Notes: generated by a model from the sequence alone, not told the origin. DNA of 64,000 nucleotides from Epiperipatus broadwayi (GCA_028023455.1 JAQFVV010006255.1:2046001-2110000); one strand, 5' to 3'. Positions 10,239 through 23,461 are shown, counted from the stretch's first letter. Made by a program: numbers and translations.

Positions 10239-11716
10239 ATAACTGAAATACAGGCTTATTATATACCTGTATTAATATATGTAATATATAGGGTATATGA
10301 GCATAGACTTTCATACAACCCACCATTCTCCACTCTATCTCATAACACTGATACACTTGAACACATATATGTCAATGAGATAAATAATCACCAATATCCA
10401 TATTTCATGCTAAACCAGCAATCATCAATTGATCTAGATTATCATCTCTACAAATATATGCAATAAGTGCTCAGGTATATATTAAGACAGCCAATCTTCA
10501 TACTTTAATGGACAGGCTTCAATCGACGCCACACTCCAACTATTCAACTGCCATCCAATTGAATATCTGATGATGGAACACTCAAAGGTCACCCTGAGGC
10601 CAAGATTCTTATCACATCCATGTTGACCTAAACCTCATGTACAGGACATAATTCATTTAATACATATAGAAGGGATGGGCAGACATCTCTACTATGTAAT
10701 AACTGAAATACAGGCTTATTATATACCTGTATCAATATATGTAATATATAGGGTATATGAGCACAGACTTTCACTCGACCCACCACTCTCCACTCTATCT
10801 CTTAACACTGATACACTTGAACACATATATATATCTATCAAAAAAATAAATAATCACTAATGCACGCATTTCATGATAAACCAGCAATCATTAATTGGTC
10901 CAGATTATTATCTGTACAAATATATGCAATAAATGCTCAGATATATGTTAAGGTAGCCAATCTTCATACTTTAATGGGTAGGCTTCAATCCATTCCACAC
11001 TCCAACTCTTTTCAACTCTCCATCCAATTGAATAATTGATGATGGAACACTCAAAGGCCACCCTGAGGCTGAGATTATATATATCTGAGCACTTATTGCA
11101 TATATGTGTAGAAATGATAATATGGACCAACTGATGATTGCTGGTTTAGCATGAGATCTGCATATTGGTGATTAATTACCTTTTCGACATATATGTGTTC
11201 AAGGGTATCAGTAAGAGTGGAAAGTGGTGGATCGTGTGAAAGTCTGTGCTCATATACCCTATATATTACATATGTTGATACAGGTATATAATAAGCCTGT
11301 ATTTCAGTTATTACATAGTGGAGATGTCTGCCTTTTCTCGTATATGTATTAAATATATTATGTCCTATACATGAGGAGGCAGATTGAGTTTAAGTCAACA
11401 TGGGTGTGACGAGAATCTCAGCCTCAGGTTGGCCTTTGAGTATTCCATCATCAGATTTTCAATTGGATGGACAGTTGAAGAGTTGGAGTGTGGAGTGGAT
11501 TGAAGCCTGTCCATTAAAGTATGAAGATTGGCTATCTTAAAATATATATCTGAGGACTTATGTGTAGAGATGATAATTTGGACCAACTGATGATTGCTGG
11601 TGTAGCATGAAATACATATATTGGTGATTATTTATCTTTTTGACATATATGGGTTCAAGTGTATCAGTGTTATGAGTTAGAGTGTAGAGTGGTGAGTCAT
11701 GTGAAAATCTGTGTTT
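10239..11716. repeat. Large inverted array of about 460-base units (two forward, two reversed)
   Basis: ATAACTGAAATACAGGCTTA begins at about 10239 and again at about 10699, giving two direct copies of a unit near 460 bases. From about 11080 the same unit returns in reverse complement: TAAGCCTGTATTTCAGTTAT near 11300, and a second reversed copy of the central part (TTGGACCAACTGATGATTGC) near 11578. The whole is a head-to-head inverted repeat of roughly 1.5 kb, with the centre near 11078-11080. Short open frames in it are incidental. A shorter relative lies at 13271-13759. Confidence 0.8.
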
Positions 11717-13270
11717 AAAAATTAGGAAAGTAGAAAGGATGTATCATTAAAAGCCATTATCTTATTTTTTTAATCATTATCCAAAGAATAATAAAAATAT
11801 TCCTCCCATTTTTGTGAAATATTATTGTCATATAAAAGAATACCATCACTGAATTTAATAGAAATTATGATAACATTTTTTACTTTTTATGTTACTTTTA
11901 ATTCATCAAAAAAAAAAAAAAGTCTTGAAGTGGCAAATGACTAATTTTTACTGTTTTAACCTACTTGTCATTCTTATCAGTTAAGATTTAAATTCAATTT
12001 ATTTTTATGCTAAGCAGAAAGTGCTACATATTTATTTTTAATCAAGTCATTTGTAATAAAGTCATTGTCAGATAACAAGATTTTTTTATTTTAGAGAAAC
12101 CAAGAGTAGACTTTTTATACCTTAAAGCATTCCTAGAGATTCTTATATCTTAAAAACATGACAGTTTTCAAAATCCACATTGACAGTGTTAATGTTTAAT
12201 AGTTGACATTTAGAATGAATATCCGTTTTACATCAGAATAAACTCAAATTGTCCACCAGTATATTTGAAATAGTATTTATGATTTGTTAAACTTTTTGCA
12301 TCTATAAATGCTAATGTAAAATGAACTTTTGTTATATTTTTATTTTGTGATCATAATAGTTTCCATAAGACAATTGATAAATCTACGTTTTAACATAATA
12401 CTTTTGTGTTTAAAGAAATTGTTTGTGTTAGTTAATCCATGTCTTGTGCAAAATTCAATAATGGCCACCCATTTGAATTTACAGAATTAATATCATTATT
12501 TCTAATAACTTGTTTTTACTGTTATATTCATTAAAATGCTACCTAAATTTTAGTTCTTTGGTATTATTATCTAGTGTGATTATCTTAATTATATTAATGA
12601 AAAGCAATATTTTTTCTTCTTCTCTAAACTCTCGGAATATAATGTTAGAACATAAGTTATTATCAGAATGGGCTTAGTATTATTGCATATAGTAATTTTT
12701 AATGTCATTGGACTTTCATTGTTACATGTAAAAAATTAAAGAGTAGATGGTACTAAAATTTCATAGCAAATCTCATCATACAGTCTCCTTTCATTTAATG
12801 ATCTTCCCCAAAAGTATTTGCAAGCACTTATCTACTTATTGAATGAAACTTTCTTCTTTTAGAAGATAAGTTTCATTAAGACCTTAAATCCTTACACACC
12901 TTGCAGTTACAAACACTGACTTCCATTAGTGTGCAAATTCTATGAACATATAATTAAAATTAAAAAAATAAAATAAATAGTCATCTTATTCAAGAAATAT
13001 TTAAATTAAGATATATAAATTTATCTAAATTCAAACATTTCTCATATATTTGGTTATTTATTTAATTCAAATTTATACAATTTTGGTAATATGGTCATTT
13101 TGTCACTAGCTATATTATTTTTTATGCATTTTTTTTTTAAAGTAATGCAGGACAAACAAATAAGCAATTGAAAAAAAGAAGACACTTTAAAGAAAATTGA
13201 ATATTTTTTACCTATTATAGTTTTAATATGTGAAATAAAAGCATAATTAATATACTTGGAGTTTAAATGT
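11717..13270. other. AT-rich non-coding DNA
   Basis: No gene, RNA or clear repeat seen. Confidence 0.4.
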
Positions 13271-13759
13271 AATTATAAGGGATTTGAACACAAACTTTCA
13301 AGCTCCCTGCAGCTATTCTATGTCATACAAACTTTCACACACCCACACACATGTGAAAAAGATCACCCCAATATACATATTTTGTGTTGAACCAGAACTC
13401 ATCAATTGGTCCACATCATCATCTCCCACACACACATATATAATCACTGCTCAGTTTAGATTAAGATAGTAACAGATTTTCAATGATATGGATGTCTGAA
13501 GAGTTGGAGAGTGGAGTAGATTGAAGCTTCACTATTAAAGTTTGAAGATTTGTTATCTTAATATAACCCGGACACTTATTATATGTGTATGTGTAGGATA
13601 TGATGATCTGGACCAATTGATGAGTGCTGGTTCAGCACAAAATATGTATATTGGAGATTATTTATATTTTTTACATGTTAAGACTTGTGTATTGGTTGTA
13701 TAAGATAGAGTGAATAACTGAAAGGAGCTTGAAAGTCTGTATTCAAATCCCACATAATT
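13271..13759. mobile_element. Foldback element related to the 10.2-11.7 kb array
   Basis: 489 bases with long imperfect inverted arms. The left end AATTATAAGGGATTTGAACA and the complement of the right end AATTATGTGGGATTTGAATA continue into ACTTTCAAGCTCC on both sides. The inner arms hold CATCAATTGGTCC.. and its complement, the same block found in the 10.2-11.7 kb units. It looks like a simpler member of that family. Confidence 0.75.
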
Positions 13760-15308
13760 ACTGTTATAGTTTTGTAAATGAAGTTAACTAGAGATGTCAA
13801 AGAAATCACAGATAAATAGCCTGACAAAATAAAATATGTAATTTTAAGTAAGAAAAGTGATTAATTATCATCAGGGAAGATAATACAGATCTTCAAAGTA
13901 TATTAAACTTCTTGCTAAAAAAAAAACTGAAGATACTTTGACTCGTGTGTATAAGATGCTTTAAAAGCTACTGACATTTGATAATAATGTTTTATATTAT
14001 TAAAAAAAAAAGTGACTTTACTTATTTCTAAATTTATATACATTTTTTTATTAAAAAATTATGCAGAAAATTACAGCCATTCATGATAGTAATAAGAATC
14101 AAAAAATGGATGTTGTATCAATAATCATTTACTGTTAATAAATGTGGTAATTCAAAAATGAATTGATCAGAAGCATTCATTTTACTTGGACTTCATTGGT
14201 TATGATAATCTTTTGATGTTATGTATTGTTAGAATATTGAAAAGACTTATATTATGATTATCAATCAGTATTCAATTAACAAAATTAGAGGAATCATCAA
14301 AACATCACATACACACTACTGTATGGAGAGTTTGGTACTAAAATTAGAGGAAATTATTGAAAAATTAAAATTTTGTATTGAGAAAAAATTGGTTTTCACT
14401 AAAGATAATTATTAAATATTTTAATTTTTATTTGGTGAATCTTTTTTTAAAACAATAGATTTTTTATGATTACTATTAGTTTGGAAAAAAAAATTGTTAT
14501 TAATATTTCATATCACATTTTCCATATTAGGCCAAATACGTTAAAAATAATAATGAAAAAAAAATCTTAATGCTACTAAGTTCATCTTATTTGGATTAGG
14601 TTTTTCTATGTAACTCATTTGGCAAAACATTTTAATATAAGCTTGTAAAATACATTTTCTATTACTATTTATAAATAATAGCTTTTAAGTTGTTATGATA
14701 CTGTACAAATTCATATGTTTTGTGAGGATGGGACCTCCCCATTTATCTTGTCACAAAAGATTTCAGTTATATAATGCAGAAATACATTGTTCATGTTATC
14801 CATCTAGGGGATAATTGAAAGTCTATCATGAGAAGAGTTGGAGGGGGTCTAAAACAACTTACAGAATATAATAAATATATGTATAATTACAGATAATTAC
14901 AAAAGTACTTGTGTATTATCCTATCTACCAAAATTGGCAGACATTTTTTTTAATTATACAATTTCAGAGGCCTTTTTTGTAAAAATGTTATTTAATGCAA
15001 ATAAACTTTTAAAATATTATTAATATCTTTAATATATAGCAGTGGATTATTAAGCTTGTTAATTTGAAAGTCTAAAGATATATTTAGGTTTAGAAAATAA
15101 TGTTTTAGAAAATAAATGGTCCCTTTACTTTTCAAAAAATATACATTACCTTAGCTACTAATATTCAGGTAAAAAACATTTATACATTGTTATTCTTATC
15201 TAACAAAATGTGAAGTATTCATAGGTACTTTGTGTATTATCCTGTCTAACAAGCTTGGAAGCCATTCTCTAAGCTTCTGACAGCATTGATATGTTCTGCA
15301 ATTATTTA

Positions 15309-15386
<78 letters not shown>

Positions 15387-17728
15387 TTAAGAAAAATAAA
15401 ACAATGATAAAAAAAGATATACTTGGTAACAGTTTTCAAATTAGCATTTGATTTTATCTATAAACAATATTTAATAAGTTAAGTCACAAATATCTGGTGT
15501 GATGATTCTCATTTAGGTTTAGATCTTGCTAATTATATCATCAGCTGAAAATAATCTTCTACTATAGCATATTACTAACAAATAAAAACAAAATTAAGCA
15601 AACAAAAAAATAACAACAAAATAATACTACTCAATATTATGGATTACTTACTTCCAGTTTTTGTAAAGTGATTCTGTTATAAGAAGGATATACTGCTTAG
15701 ATCATATTGAAACATATTTATAAAATATCCAAACACATTGGTTCTTTATATTATTAGGTCATTTCAATTTATTTTTTTTAGATCTCTTACAAACACTTCA
15801 ATTAATAAAATTCAATACTTTCATAATAATGATTATTTAATGATCACACTCCAACTTTTTATATCTAAATCTCAACAAAAATTATGAATAAAGATTATTT
15901 TTAGGATACTATTTCATTAATATCAGCTATTCATTATTACTATTTACACATAGATTAATTTGGCATGATCTCTGCAGCAATATTAATAGTTTTTGTTCAG
16001 CTTTTTTTTTGATTATGATTTCTAATTATAGTACTGTCATAGATGAGGACTTACTTTGAACAATTTACAAGACACAATTTATCTTGCATGACTTTTCATT
16101 GAGTTTGTTTATTTCATCAAGCATAAATATAAAGCAAATTTTTTTAATACTGAAAATATTTTTTTGAAACAACAAGTAATTTTAAATATAATAATCAAGT
16201 ATATTGCTCTAGTATTGTTTTTTTTTTTTTTTTTTAAATTAAGCCTTTCACTTTTTTAAACTGAAATCCTTTTTTTTTTCCTCAATTGATCAATTTTAGA
16301 AATATTCAATTCTACACCTACTTAACTAATTTGATTAGAGTGATCATATCCAAAATCAAATAGTATTTTATTACTGTCTAAAAAATTAATAAATAAGAAA
16401 TTAAAATACATAAATAATTGTAATTTCAGTATATATTCCAATAACTATTTTAGCATTCTTTCCATATTTTTTAAATTCAAAGCAAATTATTATCCAAGGA
16501 TTGTTGAATATTTATTGATAAACATTTCCTATTTTTTTATATAATTCAATTATCTCTTTTTACCATGAATGTTTTAGCTATTTATGGGCTCTTTGTGTAT
16601 AGTTTTTCTCCAATAGCAAACAAAATTTTTTGAACTTATTAAACTACATTGTCTTGACATAATCATTTATTAAAATTATCAGTAATGCAATCAATAAAGA
16701 ATGAATAATTTTTGCACTATATACCCAGCTATATAATTATCATCTTTGAATTTTCCAGTGATGAGACTGTGTTAGTATTTCAAGAAACAGTACCATAGTA
16801 AATATAGAAAAATGCAATATCAGTTAAGATGTCTTCATTTTTTTTTTTGCATTTGATCTCTGAGCACTATTAGATTATAAGAATTTGCTGATTATTCTAA
16901 GCCATTTTAAATACTTAAAAGAATGTTACATGTGTCTTTCTTTGTTTTGGAATGTTAAATATAAATGATTTTCCATCATTACAGCTTTTTATTTCTTAGT
17001 GCTTAATTTTTGATTATGTAATTGTAAGTAATTCTAATATTTAAAATGAATTAATAAAGTGACTGTGTTTAAAAAATTAAAAAACAACATAAATCAACAA
17101 AATCTATGAAGAAGAAACTACTACAAAATATAATCGATATGATAGCTCAATTTTAATAGTTTTTATATGTATTTATTACATTATTTGTATTCATAATATT
17201 ATTTATGATTTAAATATCTTTTAATCATTAATTTAATAGATAGTGTAGTAGTTCAATTTTCTTAATAAATATTTTAATTTATAATAAATTTTTTAAATAC
17301 AATCAGATAATAACTTTTATAATTGATTATGTTTGATATGAATATCATTTTGTAATAAGTTTATTATACTATTAATTGCACTAATTAGAAATCAAAATAT
17401 CTTAACACAAACTATTTTGAGATGCTGATTAATAATATATACTTAAAAATTATTAAGGAATATATAGATCCAAAACTATATTAGCTGTAAATTTCAATGT
17501 TTATTTAGAATTTTTAATATGATTTAAAAAAATATTTAGTCATTTGATATCTCTTTATTTTTAATTTTAAAATAGTTATTGTGATTTTTTAAAATAGTTT
17601 TTTAAATTTTATTTATTAAAACATATATTCATTATGTTTAGTTTTATAAATCTAAACTAAATATTTTGCAATAAATTATCATTTTCTTCTTAATTAACAG
17701 ATTTTGAATTGAAAATTTTTAATTTCAG
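13760..17728 (+). other. Probable intron upstream of the MARCHF6 exon
   Basis: AT-rich DNA with no recognised coding sequence. A CT-then-TA microsatellite occupies about 15309-15383. The expected upstream exon, encoding the RING-CH finger that precedes this exon in MARCHF6, was not seen here or further left. Confidence 0.5.
15309..15383. repeat. (CT)n-(TA)n microsatellite
   Basis: About 11 CT units followed directly by a long TA run. Confidence 0.95.
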
Positions 17729-17872
17729 TTTATTCACCAGATATGCCAAAAAGGCTGCCCCTCAGGGACATTGTGAGTGGTCTGATCACAAGTATAGGAA
17801 CAGCTATTAGATATTGGTTACATTATACATTAGTAGCATTTGCTTGGCTTGGAGTGGTTCCTTTAACAGCAT
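17729..17872 (+). CDS. MARCHF6: Internal exon of MARCHF6/TEB4 ubiquitin ligase
   Basis: 144-base exon of the ER-resident, multi-membrane-spanning RING-CH E3 ligase MARCHF6 (TEB4, yeast Doa10), which acts in ER-associated degradation and in turnover of sterol-pathway enzymes. Read in the second frame it gives YSPDMPKRLPLRDIVSGLI, then TSIGTAIRYW, then a hydrophobic segment HYTLVAFAWLGVVPLTA. This matches the part of animal MARCHF6 just after the N-terminal RING-CH domain and covers the first membrane span. The acceptor is a T-rich tract ending TTTCAG at 17728 and the donor is CAT|GTAAGTATGA at 17873, an excellent consensus. Both junctions are phase 1: the first two bases complete an Ile or Val codon and the last T starts a Cys codon, as the conserved protein predicts. 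The exon is plainly less AT-rich than its surroundings. The zinc-binding RING-CH residues lie upstream and are absent from the window. Identity is very sure. Confidence 0.95.
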
Positions 17873-20735
17873 GTAAGTATGAATAATGTTAAGATTTTTT
17901 TTAGATTATAAATACTATACTGCATATATATTCTATAAACTTCATTATTTTGTTTTTTTCTTTTAAATATATAGTTATGAATACAGAGATAAATTATTAT
18001 CATATAATATATTTTCACAATGTATTTATAAAACAAATTAATACAAAAATAAATTATTTATTTAAGGATATTTTTTATTTTACTCAGTATTGAATTTTTT
18101 ATATTAATAATCTATAAATAGTTATAGAAGAATAATTGAATTTTGACAAAAATAACTGATTAAATTATTTTTGTGGTGTTTGAATCTGATTTAAAAGAAA
18201 ATAACTTCTGCCAAGTGCTAATAGAATTTAGTTGAAAAAGTTGAGAAAAGCTAAAAGAGAATTGTTTTTGGGATTGATGACTTTAATTTTTATACCACAG
18301 TTTGTGATCCACAGAAATGAGGGGAACATTGTTTTCCTTAATAATTTGATAATTTTTAATGACATTTTTATATTTATAATATTTTATAAGTTTTCTTAAC
18401 TCCTTTTGATAAAAGAGTGACAAAGGTGCGCATTTATATATTACTTTTTTTTGTCCCATAAACATGATAAAATCAAACATTTACTTATTCTAGCTGGTCA
18501 CTGAATAAAGCATAACTATTTTTCCAGAATGCTGTTTCTGATAATGTTTTTTTATACTGGTGTAATTCTTTGTTACATGTATAAATACTAGTGGAAACAA
18601 TTTTAGAATTAAATCCATACAGTATTATGAAATTATGCATTTTTTTGCCATTGTGGTGTCAAGGCAATTCAAAGATATTGGTGATAGCCTATAGTATTTT
18701 TATATCACTGAAAGCAGTTTTAAAATTAATCCACAAAGTAATACAACATGTATGCTGTCATGGCACAGCGGTAATTCAACAAAACCTATTTGTGCTATGT
18801 CCTGAATTAATTGTACAATGCAGTAACTTTGATGTTGTTTACAAGTATTATTAAAAATATTTTATTTTATTTATCATGTATTAGTAAGGTAATGATAATA
18901 TTTTGATATGCTTTTAGTTTCATATTGTGTATATTCTATTAATATATATTGAAAAGATATAATTTTGAAATAAACAAATTTACTGATAAATGTTGCACAA
19001 TTGATTTTTATTGACATGATTAATATTTGGTTGCATTGTGAACTAAAAAATTAAAATTTAAAATATTAAAATTTCTCTTTTATCAATTTCTAATTTTTTT
19101 TATTGATAAAGAAACAACAATAAAAGCAAGAATACTAAAATCAGAAATGGCATAATAAATGCAAAAAATAAAACTTGTGTTTGACATTTAAATACTAGCT
19201 AATATGATAAATTACTTTGATTCGTAGGATATTATGAAAGAAATATATTTTGTTGACTAAATATTTTTCTTTTCTAATAGAAAAAACAATTATTTAATTT
19301 ATCTGGTGTTAATAATTTAAATCAGATCTTTTTAAACTTTTTCCACACAACTTTTAACTCAATAAACATGTATTGATAATAAATCATAAAGAAATTTATT
19401 TTCAAATAATTTTTTGATATCTCTATAATTTTACCATTTATTAAAAGTGAAAGTAAATTTGCATATTAATAAGGTGGATGTGCTTGTTTATTTATATATA
19501 AAGAATTAAATCTTGATAATGCAAGACATAGAGCAACTTCATTGTTTTTCAAAGTTGATCAATATTTTGATTTTATAATCATCAAAGTTGAGAACTCCCC
19601 ATTGCAAAAAAATATGTAGAATAAAGATTTAAACATGTACTGCTTAATAACTTAGTAAATATCTTTTTAAACTTTTAATAATAGGTGAATGATTAATAAT
19701 AGGTGAATGATATTTTTGATTTTAATTGAGTATGGTTTATGAACACAACTTAGGGTTTAGAACAAAATTTGAAGGGAAATATTTCTGAAACTATCACCTG
19801 ATAGTTTAGATAATTTTTAGGAAAATTATCTTCAGATATAAAATCATCTATAGCTGTATGCATTTCTAAAGAATCATTTTCCTCTCTATTTTTTATATGT
19901 TAACTTTCTTAATAAAATTTTCAATTTAACATAAATGTTACAATTTTTTTCTTGAAGTGACATTTATAAATCATTATTTTTTTTGAAAATGTCTGATAAA
20001 TAACACAGTTTTGAAACCCATAAACCATTATGAAAAATTATCAAAATTGGATTTCTCTCCAGTCAAAAGTAGCACAACTTCATCTCTCTGTTTCAATAAT
20101 CTGTTAAAAAAAATAATTGACAGTCATTTTATCTCAGCATATAGTAATAAACTTTTGTAATCAGAGATCATGCTTGCACAGAATTAAAAACAAATGCATG
20201 TTAAGAGCACACCTTTTAATGAAATTGATGATTTTGATAGTATGAAGCACAACATCTGCCTCTGATTATATTTTTTTGGTTACCAGTGTCTTTTGTTAGA
20301 TCATGTATTGAATAAAAATAATATATTCATAGCCATCAGTTTTAATTTTTGCTAAGAATCCAATATTCTCACCTATCTTTGGTCCAACACTGACTATATA
20401 GATTCCAAAACAATTTTTTCACTGTAAATCTTTATTTGTGAAAAAATCATCAACATCAAATTATATTTCTTTCCCTCTTGCATGCCCTATCAAAACATCA
20501 TAAAACAGTAATTTTCTCATGTATGCATCTTTATAAAGATATCTTATATAAAGTATCATCTGTGTCTTATTAGAAAAATCAATAGTTTCATCTAAATAAA
20601 TTGCAAACTTTGGGCTATGCTTAGGTCTAGTAATAAGTTTCTAAAATTGTCATTACTAATTTCAGACTTATTAAATGCTTATATATTAACTTGTCCTGTC
20701 TACATTTCTGTCAAGATGTTTTAATTTTTAACATA
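17873..20735 (+). other. Probable intron downstream of the MARCHF6 exon
   Basis: Starts with the donor site of the exon. AT-rich with no coding signal found; the next conserved MARCHF6 segment (IYKCLFTGSVSSLL in the human protein) was not seen in the rest of the window. Confidence 0.5.
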
Positions 20736-20741
20736 AAAAAT

Positions 20742-20812
20742 GTGGTCCCTGATTAGAACTTGAATTCACAACCTTACATTTTCCAAGAAAGTTTTTTAAC
20801 AACTGAGCCAAC
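20742..20812 (-). mobile_element. tRNA-derived SINE fragment
   Basis: On the minus strand this reads TGGCTCAGTTGTTAAAAAAC (A-box-like, 20798-20810) and then GGTTGTGAATTCAAGTTC (B-box-like, 20756-20773), followed by AGGGACCACA. The boxes have tRNA-like spacing, but the body does not fold as a good tRNA, so an old tRNA-derived SINE is more likely than a tRNA gene. Confidence 0.55.
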
Positions 20813-21120
20813 AGTAAAGTAATATTACATTTGTAGAGTAAAATTTGATTAATATTAATTTATTTATTTAATTAAAAATACATATTTCCTACTATAATCT
20901 GAATTATTCTTTTGGAATAATTAATATTTCATAAATATTTTATAGAAAAAATAAATGTGTTAAAAAAGGTTAGAGAAATATGTTTTTTTTAAATTTTCAA
21001 ACTAAAACTGAATACAACTGTCAAAATCTTTTATGAAAAAACAAGAAGCAATTAAAAAAAGACCCATGAAGAAAATTATTTTATTTAAATTGAAATTATG
21101 TTTTATTTATAAGTAAAAAA

Positions 21121-21372
21121 TAAAAAAATAAAATAATATTTTAAAAAAGATTTTTTTAAAATAATGCTTTTATTTAAATAATCCATTAAAAAATAAAAAA
21201 TAACCATCCATTTCATAAAAGCAATTGAGGATCAAATAAATCATAAAAATCAAAAAAGCCTCAAAGGTTTTTATGAAATGAATTATTACTTTGGTATTTT
21301 TTTACTTTTTAGTGGGCTATTTACATAAAAGCATTATTTAAAAAAAAATTTTAAAATATTATTTTATTTTGA
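21121..21372. mobile_element. AT-rich foldback, about 250 bases
   Basis: Imperfect arms of about 100 bases: AATAATGCTTTTATTTAAAT ... CATTTCATAAAA ... TTGAGG on the left, and the reverse complement (CCTCAAAGG.TTTTTATGAAATG ... ATAAAAGCATTATTTAAA) on the right. It resembles a MITE or other hairpin insertion; no clear target duplication was found. Confidence 0.65.
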
Positions 21373-22359
21373 AATAGTATCATGATCATTTAATAAAGGA
21401 ATTTTGCATTTTCAAAAAGATGGAATAAACATTTCAGTTGGATTTTTCCCCATCATGATGATAAATTTAAATAGGAGTGAACACAAATCATTTTACCACT
21501 GCTAATTTCTGAGCATTAAAAAACTGCTAAAACAAACAGCTATGTTAGTTAAGAATATTAAGAACACTTCTTTTTTCTTTGTCTAGCCACAATTAAAATT
21601 CCCATAGCATCAGTAGAATAGTCTCCCATTGTCAGAATATTAAACTACATTTGCATTATGTTATTAACATTTAATATTTTTGTAATTTTCAAATAAAATT
21701 TTGAAAGTAAACAAAGCAATCTTTTCATTTGTTATAAATTAATTTTCTCATATAACAGTATAACAGGAGGAACCCATACCTTTATATTCTTGGCTTTAAT
21801 TTACTCTCTAACCATTATTTTTAACACTGTTTTGCCAATTTTTCATTCATTTTATAGAAAAAACTGCACTGAATAATGCTATCATCTTTAGATTTTTTTT
21901 AAAGTAATAAATCAGTAATATTTAAATTTAACACTGTTACAAAGTACAGATACCTTCCTTCAGAGGGTGCTGATTGATTGTTTTAGAAACAAAGAATAGA
22001 GATAAGTTTTTTTTTTTAATCTTAAAATTTGTTTCGTTTGAGAGCATTTATTAATATTAATTATTATTGTGTATGAAAGTGTAATTAGTGGTTAAGAGTA
22101 TTTGAAAGATTGAAAATTGTGTTTTTTATTTGTTTTACAGTTTTTTCAGTTTGTTATTTATATATATAGAAATTTTAAAAAAGTTATTTTTTTTATTTAT
22201 TTATATAATGTTATTTTATATATAGAATTTTTTTTAAAAAAAGTTATTTTGTTGATTAGTTTTTAGTAAATTTAGTAAAAGTTTTTTTTTTAATTTAAGA
22301 AACACTTATTTACTTTTAAGAAAAAATATAACATTCGAAAAATATGTAAAATAAAGAAT
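21373..22359 (+). other. AT-rich DNA, perhaps the 5' untranslated region of the LINE
   Basis: The last 200 bases before the LINE reading frame contain a short duplicated segment (TATATATAGAA then TTTTAAAAAAGTTATTTT at about 22160-22191 and again at 22210-22250). The LINE start is not defined by any visible target duplication. Confidence 0.35.
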
Positions 22360-23339
22360 ATGGATTGCATTTGTATTTCACAATGTATATATAATCGGAA
22401 AAAAGAAATTAGGCATGCTCTGGTAGAATGTACTATATGTGATGAAGTTTATCACTTGAAATGTTTATATAAGACTAGGAAGGATGTAATAGGTTTATGG
22501 TTATGTAGTCAGTGTGTAAAAGTGATAAAAGAGGTGAGAAAGTGGTTTTTAAGTGTAGATAGTATAAAGAGAAAGACAGTGGACAGTGTTAAGGAAGATA
22601 GGATAGAGTATGGTTTTAGTGGAGTGTCAGAAAATATGGGTTGAGAAAGTAATAGCGCAATGGAGATGATTAGCCAAAGAATAAATAAGATAGAGGAAGA
22701 AGTGAAGGATATAGAAGTAAAATCAAAATCATTAGAGATAAAATGTGAGGAAATAAAGGATTTATTGAGTAGGAATGATAAGGAAGAAATAGATAAGGAG
22801 GACCAGAAGGTATTAGAAAATGTTATGGATGGAGTAGAGAAAGTAGATTATGAAACAGTATTGATAGGAGATTCACTAATTAGAGAATGTGGGGATATAA
22901 TTGCAAGGGAAAATAGAAGTAGGTATGTAAGAATATGTTTGCCTGGAGCTAGAATTAGGGATGTAGCAGATAAAGTAAAAAAGCAAGATAGTAGAGATCT
23001 GTGTGTTATGGTGGGGACTAATAATTTATCAGAATCATCAGAGAGAATAATGGATGAGTATGTAGAATTGATTAGGAATTTGACTATGATTAAAGGAAGA
23101 GTAGGATAGTTGGATTATTACCAAGATTTGACAAGAGGTATTTATTATATAGGGCGTGTTCTATAAAAGACATATTGAAAAAATTGTGTGAGAGAAATAG
23201 TGTTATGTTTGTGGATGTGTGGGATTGTTTTATTGGAAAGAGGGAGTTATATAGTAAAGATGGGTTGCATTTAGGAAAACAAGGAGGTGAAGTTTTAGGG
23301 GGTCTGATTTATAAAGAATATTTTTCGGGAAACTTATAA
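22360..23339 (+). pseudogene. LINE ORF1: PHD finger, coiled coil, SGNH esterase
   Basis: First frame 22360-22641 is a PHD-like finger: CISQC, CTICD, HLKC and GLWLCSQC follow the C4HC3 pattern. A TGA at 22642-22644 ends it, but the same frame resumes at once and runs to 23109. That part holds a charged coiled coil (22660-22800) and the first half of an SGNH hydrolase: IGDSLI (catalytic Ser, 22867-22875) and MVGTNNL (Asn block, 23014-23025). A frameshift near 23100 moves the rest to another frame, 23106-23339, which contains LLPRFDKRY and the catalytic pair in KDGLHLGKQG (23259-23270). All SGNH catalytic residues are therefore still present, with one stop and one frameshift as the only breaks. 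In CR1-group elements ORF1 binds RNA and the esterase role is unknown. Confidence 0.85.
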
Positions 23340-23461
23340 AGGGGGATGGGATTTTAAATTGCAATATTATTAAAAAGAAAAAGAATGGATGGAATGTAAG
23401 AAATAAGCAGAAGGAATTTGATTTAGATATAAATATAGATATGGAAAAGGAATGATTTTGT

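Noticed and set aside
18591-18854. 87-codon ORF containing IQHVCCHGTAV
   Set aside because: Weakly recalls the A/B subterminal ORF (AVQHVC), but the nucleotide similarity is too short to claim a relationship.
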